41,253 nt of DNA from an uncultured Acetatifactor sp. Its GTDB lineage: Bacteria; Bacillota; Clostridia; Lachnospirales; Lachnospiraceae. This document shows, piece after piece, positions 1 to 8,753 of this stretch (position 1 is its first letter; each line of letters begins with the position of its first letter). The position numbers and the translations under genes were made by a program. The notes under the pieces are model-generated. The model was given only the letters and a program-made list of their open reading frames with translations, was not told the DNA's origin and did no database searches. Location of the stretch: the NCBI GenBank assembly GCA_910587555.1, contig CAJULV010000020.1, positions 24,046 to 65,298 on the forward strand, given 5' to 3'.

Positions 1-64
1 CTTTTTTAGTCGCTGCGCGACAGCACTGAAGTGCAAAACTCCTCGATGTACCCCTTCCACTGCT

Positions 65-1564
65 TTAGAACATCATCTGCGTCATATATTCTTCCGAAAA
101 AAACGCGTCTCCGGACAGTTCAATTGTTTTTGCGTCAGCCGCGTACTTTTCGCAGACAATCCGGTAGTCATCATTCAGAAGCAGCATGGCAGCCCCGCTC
201 AGAGCAGCGTTGCCGATGGTACGGACCTTTGGTACCAGTTCCTTTGGTATCAGTCCTATTCGTCCCGCATTTTCCACGTCCAGGTAGCTGCCGAAGCCTC
301 CGGCAACCAGCAGTTCGGCAACTTCCCCAAAACCCGTGTCCGCCCGGTGAAGTAAGGTCCGGATACCGGCGTTGACTGCGCCCTTTGCCAGCTGAACCAT
401 CCGCACATCCTCCTGGGTGAGCGCAACGGAAGGCATTATCGGGATGCTTTCCGCTTCCATATAGCCCGTCTCGTCAATCCCTCCGTTTTCCAGCAGACAG
501 GCTATCGCATCCACAACGCCGCTTCCGCAGATTCCTTCCGCCGTGGTTCCGCCTATCACATGCGCGTCCAGTTCACCCTTGCGAAGACTTACCCTGTCTA
601 TAGCGCCGCACTTCCCCTGCATTCCACTGGAAATCCCTGCCCCCTCAAAAGCGGGTCCTGCGGCAGCGGAACACACCGAAAGTATTCCATCCCGCATCAG
701 TGCCATCTCCCCGTTGGTTCCGATATCCACCAGCATACCTGTTTCCTGCTTTCCGCAAATGCCGGACGCAAGCAGCGCCGTGACCAGGTCTGCCCCCGCA
801 AAAGCCGCTATACAGGGAGGCAGGTACACAAGAGCGTCAGGCGCTGCAGCCCTAAGCCCCAGGGCACTGGCCTGCATGGTCTCGCCGAATCTCCTTTTTA
901 ACGCAAAGGGCGCATGTGACAGCGGTTCAACGCAGGTATCTGTGAGCAGATGGAGCATCACGGTATTCCCCGTAATTACCATCCCGTCTACCTCCCGGCA
1001 GGAGATGCCGGCTTCCTCCGTCATCTGAAACAGAAGGCCGTCCACCGCCTTACGAACGGCATCGGCCAGCTCCCTGGCAGCGCCGCCCAAAGCCGCATCA
1101 ATCCGTGATACCACATCCGCCCCCCAGCCGGCCTGGGGATTTCTGCAGCCGGCCCGGGCAAGCATATTACCCTTTCCATCATACAGGCAGGCGGCCAGCG
1201 TGGTGGTACCGATATCCACTGCACATCCGTAAAGCGCAAATGCCGGATGCAGCCGAACGGACGGATTCTCTCCCTCAATACGGATTTGCGATTGTTTTTC
1301 ATCGCCAATACGAACAAAACAGTCGCCCTCCGCCACTGCCATGCAAGCCAGCCGGATTCCCACGGCAATCTCCTCACCGGAGAGAAAACGCTCCTCCTTT
1401 TCTGTAAGCCGGTTCAGCGCCCCCCATGCAGCCACCTTGCATTTACCGCATCTTCCCTGTCCTCCGCAGGGCATTCCCAGTTTTCCCTCCCGGGCCAGCA
1501 GCTCTCCCAGCCTTGTACCGGAAGGCACCGTATAGGATGTACCATCAATTATTACAACAGGCAT
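65..1564 (-). CDS. Reductive activator of corrinoid proteins (2Fe-2S/ASKHA, DUF4445-type)
   Basis: This 499-residue protein probably reactivates corrinoid methyltransferase partners by ATP-dependent one-electron reduction of Co(II), as RACo/RamA-like proteins do. The N-terminus (about residues 1-90) is a plant-type 2Fe-2S ferredoxin domain with the cysteine pattern CGGQGRCGKC near residues 33-42 and a further cysteine near 73. From about residue 110 it continues into an ASKHA ATPase fold, visible as DIGTTT (phosphate loop), a second DIGTNGE, and AGGFGSYL near the C-terminus. The start ATG follows AAGGGGA with a 6-base gap. It has its own promoter and no corrinoid partner within the window; one may lie beyond the left edge. 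The family call is firm; the partner protein is unknown. Confidence 0.88.
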   Translation of the reverse strand: MPVVIIDGTSYTVPSGTRLGELLAREGKLGMPCGGQGRCGKCKVAAWGALNRLTEKEERFLSGEEIAVGIRLACMAVAEGDCFVRIGDEKQSQIRIEGENPSVRLHPAFALYGCAVDIGTTTLAACLYDGKGNMLARAGCRNPQAGWGADVVSRIDAALGGAARELADAVRKAVDGLLFQMTEEAGISCREVDGMVITGNTVMLHLLTDTCVEPLSHAPFALKRRFGETMQASALGLRAAAPDALVYLPPCIAAFAGADLVTALLASGICGKQETGMLVDIGTNGEMALMRDGILSVCSAAAGPAFEGAGISSGMQGKCGAIDRVSLRKGELDAHVIGGTTAEGICGSGVVDAIACLLENGGIDETGYMEAESIPIMPSVALTQEDVRMVQLAKGAVNAGIRTLLHRADTGFGEVAELLVAGGFGSYLDVENAGRIGLIPKELVPKVRTIGNAALSGAAMLLLNDDYRIVCEKYAADAKTIELSGDAFFSEEYMTQMMF

Positions 1565-1635
1565 TTTGTCCCCTTCCCCGCCTTTTGCCGGCGGCCGGAT
1601 GAAAAGGCAGTTATCCGGAAAAAAGTCCTGATATT

Positions 1636-1664
1636 ATTGTAGTGCGCCCCATACATATCGTCAA
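1636..1664 (-). promoter_or_regulatory. Sigma-A-type promoter of the corrinoid activator gene
   Basis: On the minus strand TTGACG (1664-1659) and TACAAT (1641-1636) are separated by exactly 17 bases. The start codon lies about 70 bases downstream. The promoter sits between the end of the ABC permease gene and the activator, so the activator can be transcribed independently. Confidence 0.7.
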
Positions 1665-1707
1665 GCAAAACATTTACCTTTTAAAACCCCAGGCCCAACC
1701 CGTACCT

Positions 1708-3993
1708 TCAAAATATCAGTGCCCGGGAATAAAGCGGATAGAAAGAAAGCTTTTCCGCCGCGGAAAAACCCAGCAGGACCATGACAAGCGGCACTACCAG
1801 GAGCAGCGCCGACAGGAAATACGCCCCCAGGGCCTCCCGGCGCCATACGGACAGGCCAAACACAACCATTGCCATCACGGCCAGTACAAGGGACTGTATC
1901 AGCACAAACAGCAAAATAAGTCCCCATACCGGCAGCGCCGGGATGTGTTCCCTGCAGCATGGGATATCCGCCGCCCTGAAAAATACGCCCCGCAGCGGAA
2001 ACACATGATTTATACGGGCCGCTCTGCACGCAAAGGGGAACATCGAAAGCAGTGCCGCCGAGAAAGCGCATATGATGCCTTTGTGCAGAAGTACCTTCCG
2101 CCTGCCTTTCCCTGTACTTCCCAGCAGGTTCCATGTGCCGGCCATATCTTCCATGGCTGCCGCATTGCCGAAGGCCAGGACGACACCGCATCCGAGTACC
2201 AGCAGGACAATCAGAAAGCCCTCCCCCTTCATCCCGAAAAGATATAGATAACCTGTATCATAAATAAAATTACCCCCGTTCTCACATATATGCCGGTACT
2301 GCTCCCATACCCGGGTAAAAGAAGGATAAAATGCAGTCACTGCATAGAACTCCGATTTCCACTCGTCCCCGGTGCGCTCGCTGATACTGCCCTCGGAAAC
2401 CATCCGGTCGATTTGCCCGATCCGGTCAAACGCTTCCTGATAACGGGCCTGCTCAGATAAAATCAGCGCTTCTTTCGCCTCCGTCAGCTCCCCCTCCAGC
2501 TGCAGCATGATATCCTGGTAATAAATTTCCTGAGCCGATGGATAATAGGAAATTCCCCACTCCTGATAGCCTGCCAGAAAGCCAAAGATCAGCAAAACCA
2601 GAGCCGCCTTGTTCACAATCATGATTTTATAGCACTCATGGGCCAGAAGGCTGGAATGGGGACGGAAAAACGAGATTGCCTGCCAGCCCCTGTCCCTGAT
2701 TGCAAGCTTTTTCCCTTTTACATAGAAGTACACACTCCCAATGCTCCCCGCAGCCGCGGCAAGGACAATCACAATCCATGTCATGAACATACAGGAAACC
2801 GGATATCCGAACAAATTGAAGTTCAGGTAAGCCCCATAGTAGTGTTCCGTCTTCAAGATTCCCATCAGGTTGAGATACTTGGCCATATTCCATTTGGAAG
2901 CCGCCGGAATCACCTGATACAGGGTATAACTGATACCACAGCAAAAAAGCCCTGCGCCGTAAGGCAGATAAACGGTGTCCGACGCAATGCACAACGCTGT
3001 CAGGAACGCCCCGAACCCGAACAGCACAATCCCCTTTGTAAATATGGACAGCACAATATATTCTCCGATACTGACAGGCAGGCAGCTCTCCCGCCAGGAC
3101 GCCACGGACTGGAGGGCTGCACCAGGCTCCCCAAAACCCACGGCCGCTCTGAAGAAAAGAAGATTTGTCCCGTATAAAACCACCGCAACGGCGCAGCAGT
3201 GAATAAAAAGTGCCGCCAGCTTTGCCCCGATACTTTTCCCGATTCCGTACCTGGTGCTTCTGGTTATGTAGAAAAGCTTTTTCTGCTTCTCCTCCGTCAC
3301 CAGGCTTCCCACAAAGAGAAATACGGACAACAGAAGAAAAATATCCGTCCACGCGTTTTCCATGGCACCTGTCAGAGCCTTGCCTGGCATCCAGCGTATG
3401 CCTTCATCCGTGAGAGCGGCATAGTCCTCTGCGCTTTTTTCCACATTCTGGGCCGAAAAGGAATCGGAATCCGTGTTCTGCCCGCCGAAGATTCCGATGC
3501 CGCCGAGCATATTTCGCGCTTCCTGCACAGACTGCAGATAAACGCCATAGCCTGCGCATTTTTCCCATTCTTTGTACAGTTCCTCAACCAGACGCTGCTC
3601 CTTCTGCAGGGAATCCGTCAGCTTCAGATACGCCCCGCTTTGGTACATTTCATAATAAGCCTCAAATACGCCCGGTGCTCCCTCTAACGCCTGGGCCGCA
3701 AGCGTATCGCCCATCTCATCGGACATTCCTCTGAGCATCAGGACTTCCTGGACAAAGCCGATACCGTCTATTGTCTCTTTCATTTCAGTAATAAAAATGC
3801 CTTTTTCCGTTTCCGTCATATCTGAGATTTCACGCTGGAATGCTTTATATGCGGATAGCCCCGCCCTGCTTTCCCCAGGCAGGTTTGTGTACCATAAAAG
3901 AAAAAAATCCAACGCCAGCAATATCAGGCAGGACAGCAGAAAGCGTTTCTTCCCCCATATTTTCCCCAGTTCAAATCCTGTCAGGCGAATCAT
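1708..3993 (-). CDS. ABC-2-type transporter permease, double-length
   Basis: About 761 residues when started at the ATG at 3993, which has GGGGAGG nine bases upstream; longer in-frame starts exist but lack such a site. It is a polytopic membrane protein that looks like two permease halves in tandem. Each half starts with a cytoplasmic segment leading into a hydrophobic helix (KRFLLSCLILLALDFFLLW near the start; KAALVLLIFGFLAGY in the middle), then a large extracytoplasmic loop and a cluster of five or so helices. It overlaps the end of the ATPase gene by 23 bases, so the two are translationally coupled and form one exporter. The substrate cannot be told from sequence. It lacks an obvious FtsX/MacB-like layout, so a BceB-type peptide sensor is less likely. 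Confidence 0.82.
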   Translation of the reverse strand: MIRLTGFELGKIWGKKRFLLSCLILLALDFFLLWYTNLPGESRAGLSAYKAFQREISDMTETEKGIFITEMKETIDGIGFVQEVLMLRGMSDEMGDTLAAQALEGAPGVFEAYYEMYQSGAYLKLTDSLQKEQRLVEELYKEWEKCAGYGVYLQSVQEARNMLGGIGIFGGQNTDSDSFSAQNVEKSAEDYAALTDEGIRWMPGKALTGAMENAWTDIFLLLSVFLFVGSLVTEEKQKKLFYITRSTRYGIGKSIGAKLAALFIHCCAVAVVLYGTNLLFFRAAVGFGEPGAALQSVASWRESCLPVSIGEYIVLSIFTKGIVLFGFGAFLTALCIASDTVYLPYGAGLFCCGISYTLYQVIPAASKWNMAKYLNLMGILKTEHYYGAYLNFNLFGYPVSCMFMTWIVIVLAAAAGSIGSVYFYVKGKKLAIRDRGWQAISFFRPHSSLLAHECYKIMIVNKAALVLLIFGFLAGYQEWGISYYPSAQEIYYQDIMLQLEGELTEAKEALILSEQARYQEAFDRIGQIDRMVSEGSISERTGDEWKSEFYAVTAFYPSFTRVWEQYRHICENGGNFIYDTGYLYLFGMKGEGFLIVLLVLGCGVVLAFGNAAAMEDMAGTWNLLGSTGKGRRKVLLHKGIICAFSAALLSMFPFACRAARINHVFPLRGVFFRAADIPCCREHIPALPVWGLILLFVLIQSLVLAVMAMVVFGLSVWRREALGAYFLSALLLVVPLVMVLLGFSAAEKLSFYPLYSRALIF

Positions 3994-4792
3994 GTCCATC
4001 ATCCTCCCCGAATATCTGCATATAAGCTTCCTCCAGCCCTCCTCCGCCGTATTTTTCGCAGAGAGCGCCAACCGTACCCTTATCCACCAGCTTTCCGGCT
4101 TTCAGCAGTAATATTTCCTCCGCAATGGGCTCGATATCCGACACCACATGGGTCGATACCAGTATGATACGCTTTCCGGAGATAGCCCGGATCCGTTCCC
4201 TGACACGCACACGTTCTCTGGGGTCCAGCCCTGCGGTTGGCTCATCCAGGACAATACATTTGGGATCCCCCAGCAATGCCTGGGCAATCAGAATGCGCTG
4301 CTTCATCCCTCCGGAATAAGTACCCAGCGGGCGCTTCCTATCGTCCCACAGATTGACAAAATCCAGAACCCGACGTATTTCCCCTGCCTGTTCTTTTTTG
4401 GTTATCCCCTTCAGCGCAGCCATATAAGACAGAAAACGCAGCCCTGAAAAATGGTCATACAGGCCCTGCTGCTGAGGCGCATATCCCAGAAGGCTCCTGT
4501 AGGATGCACCCAGGCTTCTGATATTCTTTCCCTCCCATCGTACTTCACCGTCGGTAGGATCCAGATTTCCGGTAATAATATTCATGAGTGTTGATTTTCC
4601 CGCCCCGTTTGGGCCAAGCAGCCCATACACGCCGGGTTCCAGGCGAAGGTTTATCTGATCCAGCGCCGGCCTGTCCCCGCTATGCCCCTTTTCCATGGTA
4701 TGTACGCCTTTTATAGAACGTTCTCCTTTCATGGAGCGCCCGCCTCCTCTCCTGACAGTATACCGCTTTGTAATCTCACAGAGTTCCAGCAT
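3971..4792 (-). CDS. ABC transporter ATP-binding protein
   Basis: About 273 residues from the ATG at 4792, which lies one base after the stop of the lipoprotein gene and 6-7 bases after AAAGGGGA. It shows a complete nucleotide-binding domain: Walker A GPNGAGKST, Q-loop region APQQQGLYDHFSG, signature YSGGMKQRI, Walker B IVLDEPTAGLDP and H-loop VSTH. A basic, glycine-rich insert (RRGGGRSMKGERS) separates the first strand from Walker A, where most family members have only a few residues. The protein powers the permease encoded next. Position and overlaps place it in one operon with the lipoprotein and permease. Confidence 0.92.
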   Translation of the reverse strand: MLELCEITKRYTVRRGGGRSMKGERSIKGVHTMEKGHSGDRPALDQINLRLEPGVYGLLGPNGAGKSTLMNIITGNLDPTDGEVRWEGKNIRSLGASYRSLLGYAPQQQGLYDHFSGLRFLSYMAALKGITKKEQAGEIRRVLDFVNLWDDRKRPLGTYSGGMKQRILIAQALLGDPKCIVLDEPTAGLDPRERVRVRERIRAISGKRIILVSTHVVSDIEPIAEEILLLKAGKLVDKGTVGALCEKYGGGGLEEAYMQIFGEDDGHDSPDRI

Positions 4793-4793
4793 G

Positions 4794-6257
4794 CTATATC
4801 CCCTTTCCCGCCATCTTGATTTTCCGGTAATTAGCATTGCCCGCAAACAGGTCTTCATGAGAAATCAGCCCGTATTGGTAGCTGTTGATTTCATAGGAAC
4901 CGTCGCCGTTGGCTGTGGCATCACAATCATAAATGACAAGGACATCCGTATCCAGTACGGCAATGAACTCCAGGTAAGATCCCATACTTATATTTGCAAG
5001 TGGGGAATTGCTGATTTCACCGGTATCAATGTCTATATAGTCAAAGGTATTGCCTCCGTAAATACTGCTGCAGCAAAGCTTATTCCCTATCCTCCGCTGC
5101 GGGTAGCTGCCCCCGCTGTGCCTGCATATTTCACGCACTTCTCCGGAAGATAGATCTATAGCCCTTATACTGCCGTCAACCACGGAAGTATAGAGCATAT
5201 TTCCGTCAACAAGCCCGCAATTGCCGTATTGATTGGCATAGCTGTACTTGATTTCCAGCTGGGGATTATCCAAAGCAAAGGTGGCGAAAACCTGTCGGGA
5301 ATTGTCATATAACGCCTCGTAATAATCGTCATCCGAAAAAATCTCCTCATTGGAGACCTCTCTCCCGTAGTCCGTCCCCTCCAACACAAGTGTGCGCCCA
5401 TAGCAGCCTTTCAGCTGCCAGGAAACGTAACCCTCAAAATCCATGGAGCAGACTTTCTGTTCCGTTCCCTTCGCTACATCCACACTGGCCAGCCAGCGCT
5501 CTGTTGCATTGTAATATGTGTCCTCGCCGCTCTTCTCGGCAGTTATCTTCTTTTCCACCACATAGATGCCGTTTTCGTCACCCAACACCAAATCTTCCAG
5601 GGTAAGGGACGCGTCAAAAGTGTAGACCTTCTCCCGTCCGGTGCCGTCCAAATTTACCCTGTAAAGCTGGGCGCTGCTGCTCTCAATATCGCTGTCCCGG
5701 GAAGAAGCATCCGCCCAGTCAAACGACGTAAACATAGTCCCGTCATTGTCAGGCATCTTTGTCAAAAGGTACAGAGAATCCTGCCAGATGAAAAGAAGTG
5801 TACCGCCAATGTGGAACTCATCATGCAGCAGGACGGAGGTGCAGTCAGGTGAATCGTGGGTACAGCCTGCATTGCTGCACAGATAAACCTCCTGCCCTGC
5901 CGCAAAGTCCATATACATCAGATGGGATCCATAGCTGCCGTCCGAAAGCCTGGCTGTCTCAAAGGTCTGGTAATAATACCCGTCTTTTGTATGACACCCT
6001 TCCATATCCATGGAAGCCAGAATCCGAAGTCCCCCCGGGCTTTCTGTTCCCCCGTCCGTCGTTCCCGCAACATCGGCCGCAGCATCAAAACTCCCGCTCT
6101 GCGGCACATCAGCCTGCACGCCTGGCCCTTCCTGTGTCTGGTTTCCGGTTTCCTCAATGCCCTGCACGCCTGATGCCGTCTCCGGATTTTTCCCGCTGCA
6201 GCCAGTGACGGAGAGAACCAGTCCTGCTGACAGCAAAAACGCAATTGTTTTTTTCAT
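4794..6257 (-). CDS. Secreted lipoprotein, probable beta-propeller (DUF5050-like)
   Basis: The 487-residue protein starts with a lipoprotein signal: basic MKK, hydrophobic core and lipobox LSVTGC with the acylated cysteine at residue 20. A Thr/Gly/Glu-rich linker follows to about residue 75. The rest is rich in repeated strand-turn motifs such as GTLLFIWQDSLYLL, LYRVNLDGTG, DGNMLYTSVVDGSIRAIDLSSGE and FDYIDIDTGE, spaced roughly as propeller blades. This suggests an extracellular sensor or binding protein anchored beside the ABC exporter. An AGGAGG lies 11 bases before the ATG. The gene ends one base before the ATPase gene begins. The propeller assignment is by pattern only; the ligand is unknown. 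Confidence 0.75.
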   Translation of the reverse strand: MKKTIAFLLSAGLVLSVTGCSGKNPETASGVQGIEETGNQTQEGPGVQADVPQSGSFDAAADVAGTTDGGTESPGGLRILASMDMEGCHTKDGYYYQTFETARLSDGSYGSHLMYMDFAAGQEVYLCSNAGCTHDSPDCTSVLLHDEFHIGGTLLFIWQDSLYLLTKMPDNDGTMFTSFDWADASSRDSDIESSSAQLYRVNLDGTGREKVYTFDASLTLEDLVLGDENGIYVVEKKITAEKSGEDTYYNATERWLASVDVAKGTEQKVCSMDFEGYVSWQLKGCYGRTLVLEGTDYGREVSNEEIFSDDDYYEALYDNSRQVFATFALDNPQLEIKYSYANQYGNCGLVDGNMLYTSVVDGSIRAIDLSSGEVREICRHSGGSYPQRRIGNKLCCSSIYGGNTFDYIDIDTGEISNSPLANISMGSYLEFIAVLDTDVLVIYDCDATANGDGSYEINSYQYGLISHEDLFAGNANYRKIKMAGKGI

Positions 6258-6346
6258 GATATTGAAATCCTCCTGTATTTAGTTCCGTAACGGTCCGAAG
6301 CAGCCCATTCCCAGACTGTCTGCCTGAATACGTTCCGAATAGGAAA

Positions 6347-6378
6347 ATTTTAATATCAAAAAGTCAAAAAAGAGTCAA
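6347..6378 (-). promoter_or_regulatory. Tandem response-regulator box and -10 upstream of the lipoprotein gene
   Basis: Minus-strand half-sites TTGACT at 6378-6373 and TTGACT at 6367-6362 are exactly 11 bases apart, followed after 9 bases by TAAAAT (6352-6347). The same arrangement precedes the response regulator gene. Two 11-bp direct repeats ending about 10 bp before the -10 is the layout of PhoB/PhoP-type activated promoters. The box overlaps the stop codon of the sensor kinase gene. An alternative reading is a plain promoter, TTGACT-17-TATTAA. Confidence 0.6.
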
Positions 6379-7862
6379 ATCGAGAGATTTATTTTGACAC
6401 ATCCGCCATGGGGAGCCACATTGAAAAGCTCCATGCTGCCCCCATGTTTTTCGCAGAGCAGCCTGCTGATGGCAAGCCCCATTCCCAGATGCCCTTCTTC
6501 CGCGGTAGGCAGCAGGTTCTTCTGCCTTCCGCGGAGAATATCATCGGGAAATCCCCTGCCGTCGTCAGTCACGGTGATTTGCAGCATATGTTCCCGAATT
6601 CCGAATTTAACGGATATGATATCCTGTGCAAAACGAGTGGCATTTTCGAAGATATTTTCCAGAATCCTGTGCAGTATCACAATGTCAACGTTAAGGATAT
6701 CCCCGCAGATTTCACGGCCGTCTTCCGAAAAAGCAAAGTCCGCCTGCAGCGTAATCCCGGTCCCGGCTGCCATCATCTCCAAATCATCCCGTATATCCCC
6801 CATCAGTTTCCCGGCAGCTACTTTCTTCCTGCAAACCTCCATATCCTCCAGCTGATTCAGCTTCCGCACCGATTCCGTATACTGCTCCAGCCGCTTTGCC
6901 GCCAGATTCAGGTTTCCCGCGATACGCTCCGCCTTTTCACCGTTCATGTCCCCTGCCGGAAGGTGAAGCAGCAGGTATTCCGTGTAGCCCTGAATAATGG
7001 CAATGGGATTTCGCAGGTCATGGGCGATAGATGCCTGCATCAGGCGGCGCTGCTCCAACAGCTTCCACATGGCCTTCTGATTTTCAGACAGTTCCCTGCG
7101 CATCAGTTCAAAAGAACGACACAATGCCCCCATTTCATCGCCACAATCATATTCCAGTGAAAAATCCAGATTCTGCGCCGCAATCTCTTCCGTTGCATTC
7201 GATAAAAGACACAGCGGTACAGAAAGCCTTTTTCTGTAAAAATAAAATCCGCAGCACAAAATCCCCGTAAGGGAGAGCATTGCCGGGATAAACACCATGG
7301 CCGCGCCGCAGAGGCGATATGCCAGCTTCCGCTTCGGTGTCAGCATATCATAACTTGTTTCCAGCTTACGAACGGAATAGGTAGCGTCCAGCACAAGTTC
7401 CCGCACCTTGCTTCCCGGGATATCCCCTGCCTCTGCCTGCTCAGCCTTGTCCGTCCGCGCCGTTACCGTGCCGATATCCTCCTCTGCCACGGTTTTCACA
7501 GATTCTATTACAATCGCCGGCAGTTTCGATTCCTCCCCGAAATCCAGCAGATAAGTAGAACTGCTGGAATAGCCGTCTTCCAATACATATTCTATCGTCA
7601 GGTAGGCGGAATTTGCATCCGGCAGCAGATAATGGCGAAATGCAGCGCAGCCTGCAATGGCCAGGCCGGAGAGAAACACCACTGCGCAGAAGGTGCCGAA
7701 GACCACCAACATAAAAAAACTGCGCAGGGATAAACTCCGCCCCGCGCTTTTTCCTTTCGTTTGATACCCTACACTCATTTCGATGCCTGCCGCTTTCTTT
7801 TTATATGACATTTTCCTTTCCCCGTCCTGTAATGCCTTTATATGAAGTGCCCGTTTTTCCAT
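6375..7862 (-). CDS. Membrane sensor histidine kinase
   Basis: A 495-residue sensor kinase. It has one transmembrane helix at about 50-74, an extracytoplasmic region of about 110 residues, a second helix at about 184-209, then a HAMP-like linker. The H-box SIAHDLRNP gives phospho-acceptor His281; the N-box is ILENIFENATRFA, and the ATP lid shows DDGRGFPDD and GHLGMGLAIS. The kinase phosphorylates the response regulator encoded just upstream. The first ATG has AAGGA nine bases before it. The second in-frame ATG, 17 codons on, is less well placed. The gene is separated from the regulator gene by a 19-bp tandem repeat. Confidence 0.93.
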   Translation of the reverse strand: MEKRALHIKALQDGERKMSYKKKAAGIEMSVGYQTKGKSAGRSLSLRSFFMLVVFGTFCAVVFLSGLAIAGCAAFRHYLLPDANSAYLTIEYVLEDGYSSSSTYLLDFGEESKLPAIVIESVKTVAEEDIGTVTARTDKAEQAEAGDIPGSKVRELVLDATYSVRKLETSYDMLTPKRKLAYRLCGAAMVFIPAMLSLTGILCCGFYFYRKRLSVPLCLLSNATEEIAAQNLDFSLEYDCGDEMGALCRSFELMRRELSENQKAMWKLLEQRRLMQASIAHDLRNPIAIIQGYTEYLLLHLPAGDMNGEKAERIAGNLNLAAKRLEQYTESVRKLNQLEDMEVCRKKVAAGKLMGDIRDDLEMMAAGTGITLQADFAFSEDGREICGDILNVDIVILHRILENIFENATRFAQDIISVKFGIREHMLQITVTDDGRGFPDDILRGRQKNLLPTAEEGHLGMGLAISRLLCEKHGGSMELFNVAPHGGCVKINLSI

Positions 7863-7881
7863 AACAGAATGTCCTTTTTTA

Positions 7882-7935
7882 TGTGATGACTTTGCTCCTA
7901 TGGAATGACTTTCTTCCTATGGAATGACTTTCTTC
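7882..7935 (-). repeat. 19-bp tandem repeat starting within the end of the response regulator gene
   Basis: Two perfect copies of a 19-base unit (7917-7935 and 7898-7916) and a degenerate third (7882-7897). Read on the minus strand the unit contains GGAA-N8-TTCC and the TAG that ends the response regulator gene. The repeat fills the gap before the kinase gene. A second array of the same design lies at 22702-22758. Confidence 0.8.
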
Positions 7936-8600
7936 CATTTATATCCAACCCCCCAGATTGTCTCAATATAATCCTTGCCGGTGACGTCCCGAAGCCTGGC
8001 CCTTATCTTGCGTATATACTCTTTTATTACAGTGCTGTCGCCTTCCGCATCATATCCCCATACCAGCTCATATATCCTCTCCCTGTCGAATACCTGTCCC
8101 GCATTTGTTATCAGAAATTCCATCAGGTCAAATTCCCGCTTTGAAAAAGGAATCTCCCTGCCATGCCAGGACACCGTCCGCTCCGACAGATTGACAATCA
8201 GTTCATTGGAAACCAGGACCGAAGACCTGCTCCTGCTCCGCTCATCCCTGCGCAGATGGGCAGCTACCCTGGCCGAAAGCTCACCCAGGCTGAAAGGCTT
8301 GGTAATATAGTCGTCCCCTCCGTACTGCAGCCCGTTAATCTTGTCCTGCTCGGTAATCCGCGCCGTCACAAAAAGGATGGGACACATAACCTGGCTCCGT
8401 ATCCCCTTACACAGTTCCAGCCCGTCCGTCCCGGGCATATTGATATCCAGAATAATCAGATCCGGCTGTCTGGGCAGCATCGAAATTGCCTCTACGGCGC
8501 TGTTTGCCTCCAGTGTTTCATAACCGCAGTCCTGCAGATGATCGGACAGAAGCTCCGTCATCATCTTCTCATCATCCACAATCAAAACCTTATATGCCAC
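7917..8600 (-). CDS. OmpR/PhoB-family response regulator
   Basis: A 227-residue two-domain regulator. The receiver domain shows the acidic pocket Asp9/Asp10, phosphorylation site Asp52 (LIILDINMPG), Thr79 and Lys101 (DYITKPFS). The C-terminal winged helix carries FSKREFDLMEFLITNAGQVFDRERIYELVW and ends with RKIRARLRD...TIWGVGYKW, typical of OmpR-type DNA-binding domains. The start is a GTG at 8600, with GCGGGGAA about 8 bases upstream. It is the first gene of the module that continues through the kinase to the ABC exporter. The tandem TTGACY boxes before this gene and before the lipoprotein gene are its likely binding sites. Confidence 0.95.
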   Translation of the reverse strand: MAYKVLIVDDEKMMTELLSDHLQDCGYETLEANSAVEAISMLPRQPDLIILDINMPGTDGLELCKGIRSQVMCPILFVTARITEQDKINGLQYGGDDYITKPFSLGELSARVAAHLRRDERSRSRSSVLVSNELIVNLSERTVSWHGREIPFSKREFDLMEFLITNAGQVFDRERIYELVWGYDAEGDSTVIKEYIRKIRARLRDVTGKDYIETIWGVGYKWKKVIP

Positions 8601-8707
8601 TCCCCGTTTCCCCGCTTTCGTTTCTTCCTTCTGCTTCCTGCAAGCCCTCTTCGCTTTGCGTACACTCCGGCAAAAGCCTGGAAAGGCGCCGGAATCCTGT
8701 CCTTTCC

Positions 8708-8739
8708 ATAATACTGTCCAAAAGTCAAAAAACGGTCAA
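8708..8739 (-). promoter_or_regulatory. Tandem response-regulator box and -10 upstream of the regulator gene
   Basis: On the minus strand TTGACC (8739-8734) and TTGACT (8728-8723) are 11 bases apart, followed after 9 bases by TATTAT (8713-8708). This repeats the geometry of the box at 6347-6378, including the T-rich spacers. It lies about 110 bases before the GTG start of the response regulator gene and so probably mediates autoregulation. Confidence 0.62.
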
Positions 8740-8753
8740 AAACAGGAATCCTT

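Noticed and set aside
1..64. Hairpins at the left edge (GTCGC-TGC-GCGAC and GCAC-TTCA-GTGC) as a terminator of the corrinoid activator gene
   Set aside because: On the minus strand the hairpin is followed by A residues, not T. The surrounding sequence is cut by the window edge.
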